A stretch of DNA of 10,197 nt from an uncultured Coprococcus sp. GTDB taxonomy: Bacteria; Bacillota; Clostridia; Lachnospirales; Lachnospiraceae. Below are positions 8,047-10,197 of the stretch, piece by piece (positions within the stretch are counted from its first letter, which is position 1; the number at the start of each line of letters is the position of its first letter). The translations under genes and the position numbers were made by a program. The stretch covers positions 1 through 10,197 of the forward strand of contig USSH01000067.1 of assembly GCA_900557435.1 (NCBI GenBank), read 5' to 3'. The notes below the pieces were generated by a model. The model was not told the origin of the DNA. It ran no database searches and saw nothing but the letters and a program-made list of their open reading frames with translations.

Positions 8047-8295
8047 ATGAATAACAATACGGAATTTTTGAACATTGTTGCTGAATACTGTAGCACACCA
8101 GCTGATGAGATTACAAATGATATGCGTTTCATAGAGGATCTAGGCTTTAGTTCCCTTGATTTCATGGCTTTTCTCGGTGATCTCGAAGATACATTTGATG
8201 TGGAAATAGATGAGGATGAGATTGTCGATATCCATACAATAGAGGATGCCATCAAATATCTTGATAGCCTGACAACTCACGTTGCATCTGTCTAA
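8047..8295 (+). CDS. Acyl/peptidyl carrier protein
   Basis: 82 residues, the usual size of a free carrier protein, with a strongly acidic helix II-III region (FLGDLEDTFDVEIDEDEIVDIHT). The phosphopantetheine site is in DLGFSSLDFM: Ser36 is the expected attachment residue. The common LGxDSL motif is LGFSSL here, so the Asp before the serine is replaced by Ser. A 4'-phosphopantetheinyl transferase must modify it; none is encoded in the window. AAGGAG lies 9 bases upstream of the ATG. Sitting between the condensation protein and the ligase, with palindromic repeats on both sides, it is most simply the dedicated carrier of this cassette rather than the fatty-acid-synthase ACP. A DltC-like carrier is another possibility, but no DltB or DltD homologue is seen. 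Confidence 0.9.
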   Translation: MNNNTEFLNIVAEYCSTPADEITNDMRFIEDLGFSSLDFMAFLGDLEDTFDVEIDEDEIVDIHTIEDAIKYLDSLTTHVASV

Positions 8296-8305
8296 TATTT
8301 AAATG

Positions 8306-8391
8306 GGGGACGGAGGTACCTGTCCCCTTTTGAGCATTTCAGTAATTTTGTCCAAAAAAACACTTAAATGGGGACGGAGGTACCTGTCCCC
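8306..8391 (+). repeat. GGTACC-palindrome repeat, doublet D with unrelated interior
   Basis: Two identical 22-bp units at 8306-8327 and 8370-8391, again exactly 42 bp apart. The interior begins with TTTTG and holds a run of seven A, but otherwise shows no convincing match to the interiors of doublets A and B. TTAAATG precedes both units. The doublet occupies most of the 130-bp gap between the carrier and ligase genes, and its second unit ends about 20 bp before the ligase ribosome binding site. Confidence 0.95.
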
Positions 8392-8425
8392 CTTTACTGA
8401 TTGGAAAGAAATGGAGATATAATAT

Positions 8426-9985
8426 ATGGAAGAAACTATTCTGGGAATTGTTGAAAAAAGCTGTCGGATACATAGAGATGTAATAGCTGTTAAATATCTG
8501 TCTCACAGAGAGATTGTTGAAAAGAGCTACGGAGATCTGTGGGATGACATTCGCAAGACGGCAGTTATTTTGAATAATAATGGACTACAGGGGACACATA
8601 TTGCGCTGGTGGGCAGCAGTTCTTATGAGTGGATATGCGCTTACATGGCCATACTTTTCACTGGAAATACCGCTGTGCCGCTGGATGCCAATCTGTCTGC
8701 CCCGGAATTGCATGAGCTGCTGAATCGCTCCGGCTCAACCGCTTTATTCTGCGGAGCATCCAGAAAGGATGTAATAGCAGAGATGACTAGCAATTGCCCT
8801 GGAGTAAATGTTGTGATCACTATGGAGAAACCTGTCGATATAGAGCCGACAGCAGACACTGCTTCAAATTCACAATTGGCAATTATGTCATTTGAACAGC
8901 TCCGCGGCGAAACTGCCATACCGGAGGGCTTTGCATTTGCACCCCAAGACAAGGACAAAATGTGTACGCTTATGTACACATCGGGAACAACCGGCAAGAG
9001 CAAGGGTGTCATGCTGTCACAGTTCAACCTCGCCCAAAATGTTGAAAATGTATTTGTTGATCTGGAACCCGGAGTCACCATTCTGAGCGTTCTCCCAATA
9101 CATCATGCGTTCTGTCTCACAATGGAGTGGATGAAAGGAATCTCACTGGGCGCTACAATCTGCATCAACGACTCGCTGCTCCACATGCTTAAAAACATGA
9201 AACGATTCCAGCCTGTAGGTATGCTGATGGTTCCGCTCATGGTCGAAACCATTTACAAAAAACTCAAAGACGTCAACCCTCTCCTTCCCAAAAAACTTGT
9301 CGCAAAGGAAGCATTTGGCGGCAATCTGGAATATATATTCTGCGGAGGAGCATACCTGGATCCTATGTATGTATCCGAATTCAAAAAATACGGGGTTGAC
9401 ATACTCCAGGGATATGGCATGACCGAGTGTTCCCCTGTCATTTGCTCCAACAATCATAGGCACAACCGTCCCGGTTCAGTCGGCAAGCCCCTGGACAACT
9501 GCACGGTTCGTTTTGTCGACGAGGAAATTCAGGTCAAAGGCACCAGCGTTATGGCAGGATACTATGATATGCCGGTCGAAACCGCTGAGGCATTTCAGGA
9601 CGGCTGGCTCTGCACCGGAGATCTCGGCTATCTCGACTCTGACGGATTTATGTTCATAACCGGAAGGAAAAAGAACCTCATCATTCTGGCAAATGGTGAA
9701 AATATTTCACCTGAGGAGCTGGAAGGAAAGCTCTCCGTGGAACCGCTTATTTCCGAGATAGTTGTCACCGGTGACGGCAACCATCTCACCGCTCACATAT
9801 ATCCAGATCAGGATATGATCGAGAAGAAACATATGGATGCGGCAAAAACTGCCGACAAAATACAGAAGATTATTGATTCCTTCAATAAGAATCAGCCGAC
9901 ATACAAAAGAATCTCCGCACTGGATATAAGAAAAGAACCATTTGAAAAGAGTTCAACAAAGAAAATCAAGAGAAATCTTGTATAA
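8426..9985 (+). CDS. AMP-forming acyl/amino acid adenylate ligase (ANL superfamily)
   Basis: 519 residues, typical of a complete acyl-CoA synthetase or stand-alone adenylation enzyme. Core motifs in order: phosphate loop MYTSGTTGKSKG (183-194); LPIHHAF (223-229), more like acyl-CoA synthetases than amino-acid A-domains; GYGMTE (329-334); the ribose-binding CTGD (396-399); GRKKNLI hinge (413-419); and a C-terminal subdomain ending SSTKKIKR. Lys513 is at the place of the catalytic A10 lysine, although the usual Gly before it is Lys512. It should activate a carboxylic acid with ATP and load it on the carrier encoded just upstream. The substrate is probably a fatty or aryl acid, but an amino acid is not excluded. 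GGAG precedes the ATG by 9 bases. It is the last gene of the cassette, and no clear terminator follows. Confidence 0.92.
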   Translation: MEETILGIVEKSCRIHRDVIAVKYLSHREIVEKSYGDLWDDIRKTAVILNNNGLQGTHIALVGSSSYEWICAYMAILFTGNTAVPLDANLSAPELHELLNRSGSTALFCGASRKDVIAEMTSNCPGVNVVITMEKPVDIEPTADTASNSQLAIMSFEQLRGETAIPEGFAFAPQDKDKMCTLMYTSGTTGKSKGVMLSQFNLAQNVENVFVDLEPGVTILSVLPIHHAFCLTMEWMKGISLGATICINDSLLHMLKNMKRFQPVGMLMVPLMVETIYKKLKDVNPLLPKKLVAKEAFGGNLEYIFCGGAYLDPMYVSEFKKYGVDILQGYGMTECSPVICSNNHRHNRPGSVGKPLDNCTVRFVDEEIQVKGTSVMAGYYDMPVETAEAFQDGWLCTGDLGYLDSDGFMFITGRKKNLIILANGENISPEELEGKLSVEPLISEIVVTGDGNHLTAHIYPDQDMIEKKHMDAAKTADKIQKIIDSFNKNQPTYKRISALDIRKEPFEKSSTKKIKRNLV

Positions 9986-10002
9986 CCATAGACTCACACG
10001 CG

Positions 10003-10031
10003 TTAATGTTGTAACATTGCTGTAGTAAATA
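10003..10031 (+). promoter_or_regulatory. Putative tetR promoter and operator
   Basis: AATGTT-GT-AACATT (10005-10018) is a perfect 6-bp-arm inverted repeat. It overlaps the -35 of a weak candidate promoter, TTAATG-17-TAAATA (10003-10031). Compact palindromes at this position upstream of tetR genes are commonly autorepressor operators. It could also act on the ligase end of the cassette, but it lies downstream of those genes. Confidence 0.4.
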
Positions 10032-10041
10032 GTGACAAAAC

Positions 10042-10058
10042 TGCAGGATCAGCCTGCA
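10042..10058. other. Short hairpin next to the tetR ribosome binding site
   Basis: TGCAGG, loop ATCAG, CCTGCA gives a 6-bp stem that ends 3 bases before AAGGAG. On the plus strand no T-run follows, so it is not a terminator for the ligase operon. On the minus strand it is followed by GTTTTG, so it might weakly end leftward transcription from outside the window. It could also influence tetR translation. Confidence 0.3.
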
Positions 10059-10073
10059 AATAAGGAGACAGCA

Positions 10074-10197
10074 ATGAACAACTCAACCGATTCCCGATAT
10101 GACCGAACCGAGGACGACCTTCTTGACGCATTTAAGATTCTCGCCGGTCAAAAGGCTCTGAACAAAATAAGCGTGTCAGAAATAACGAAACTCACTG
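10074..10197 (+). CDS. TetR/AcrR-family transcriptional regulator, partial (N-terminus only)
   Basis: The frame opens at ATG 10074, 6 bases after AAGGAG, and runs off the right edge after 41 complete codons. The visible part (DRTEDDLLDAFKILAGQKALNKISVSEITKLT) matches the first helix and the start of the helix-turn-helix of TetR-type repressors, where a helix of this kind is followed by ISVxEI(T/A). The ligand-binding C-terminal domain is outside the window. It starts 88 bases after the ligase gene, with its own candidate promoter and palindrome, so it may be a local regulator of the cassette or the first gene of an unrelated unit. Confidence 0.75.
   Translation, partial: MNNSTDSRYDRTEDDLLDAFKILAGQKALNKISVSEITKLT

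Noticed and set aside
3475..8391. CRISPR-like arrangement of 22-bp repeats with constant-length spacers
   Set aside because: There are at most two full units per locus, units are dispersed and in both orientations, two interiors are homologous to each other, and no cas gene is present. A REP/BIME-like element fits better.
7995..8391. Palindromic units followed by TTTT as intrinsic terminators inside the operon
   Set aside because: The U-tracts are at most four bases, one unit is followed by TCCG, and termination here would silence the carrier and ligase genes. Partial attenuation remains possible but is not shown by the sequence.
8047..9985. D-alanylation (DltA/DltC) identity for the ligase and carrier
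   Set aside because: There is no DltB or DltD homologue, the gene order differs, a condensation protein is present, and the ligase motifs look more like acyl-CoA synthetases.
1..10197. tRNA, rRNA, insertion sequence or transposase gene
   Set aside because: I saw no tRNA-like or rRNA-like sequence, and no frame resembling a transposase or RAYT, on either strand.

Overview
The window looks like chromosomal DNA of a Lachnospiraceae-type clostridium (Firmicutes). The basis is the moderate GC content, frequent ATA and AGA codons, strong AGGAGG-type ribosome binding sites, and large Cache/CHASE sensor proteins of a kind common in gut Clostridia. This assignment comes from sequence style only; no rRNA or other marker gene is present.

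Left two thirds, minus strand (6273 down to 1): a signalling block. In transcription order it holds (i) a CHASE-domain hybrid histidine kinase with a receiver (6273-4096), (ii) a small XRE-family repressor-like protein (3851-3396) whose 3' end runs into a repeat element, (iii) a membrane protein with a double-Cache-like sensor, an HD-GYP cyclic-di-GMP phosphodiesterase domain and a C-terminal receiver (3354-1453), and (iv) a polytopic-membrane histidine kinase (1424 to beyond the left edge) only 28 bases behind it. No DNA-binding response regulator is visible, so the output of the block is probably phosphorelay plus c-di-GMP turnover.

Right third, plus strand (6595-9985): a compact biosynthetic cassette of three free-standing proteins. 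They are a condensation-domain-like acyltransferase, a small acyl/peptidyl carrier protein and an AMP-forming adenylate ligase. Together they have the parts of a split NRPS-like assembly line: the ligase activates an acid and loads it on the carrier, and the condensation protein joins the carrier-bound acyl group to an amine or alcohol. The product cannot be told from the sequence. A TetR-family regulator begins at 10074 and runs off the right edge. The cassette and the kinase at 6273 are transcribed divergently from a shared region of about 320 bp.

The most striking non-coding feature is a family of 22-bp GC-rich imperfect palindromes (GGGGAC, GG, AGGTACCT, GTCCCC). They occur as doublets at 3492/3556, 6375/6439 and 8306/8370, plus a single copy at 7995 and a half copy at 3476. 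All three doublets have exactly 42 bp between units (64-bp period), and the inner 42 bp is homologous in two of them. The elements sit in every intergenic junction of the biosynthetic cassette, in the divergent promoter region, and over the 3' end of the XRE gene. They look like REP/BIME-type elements.
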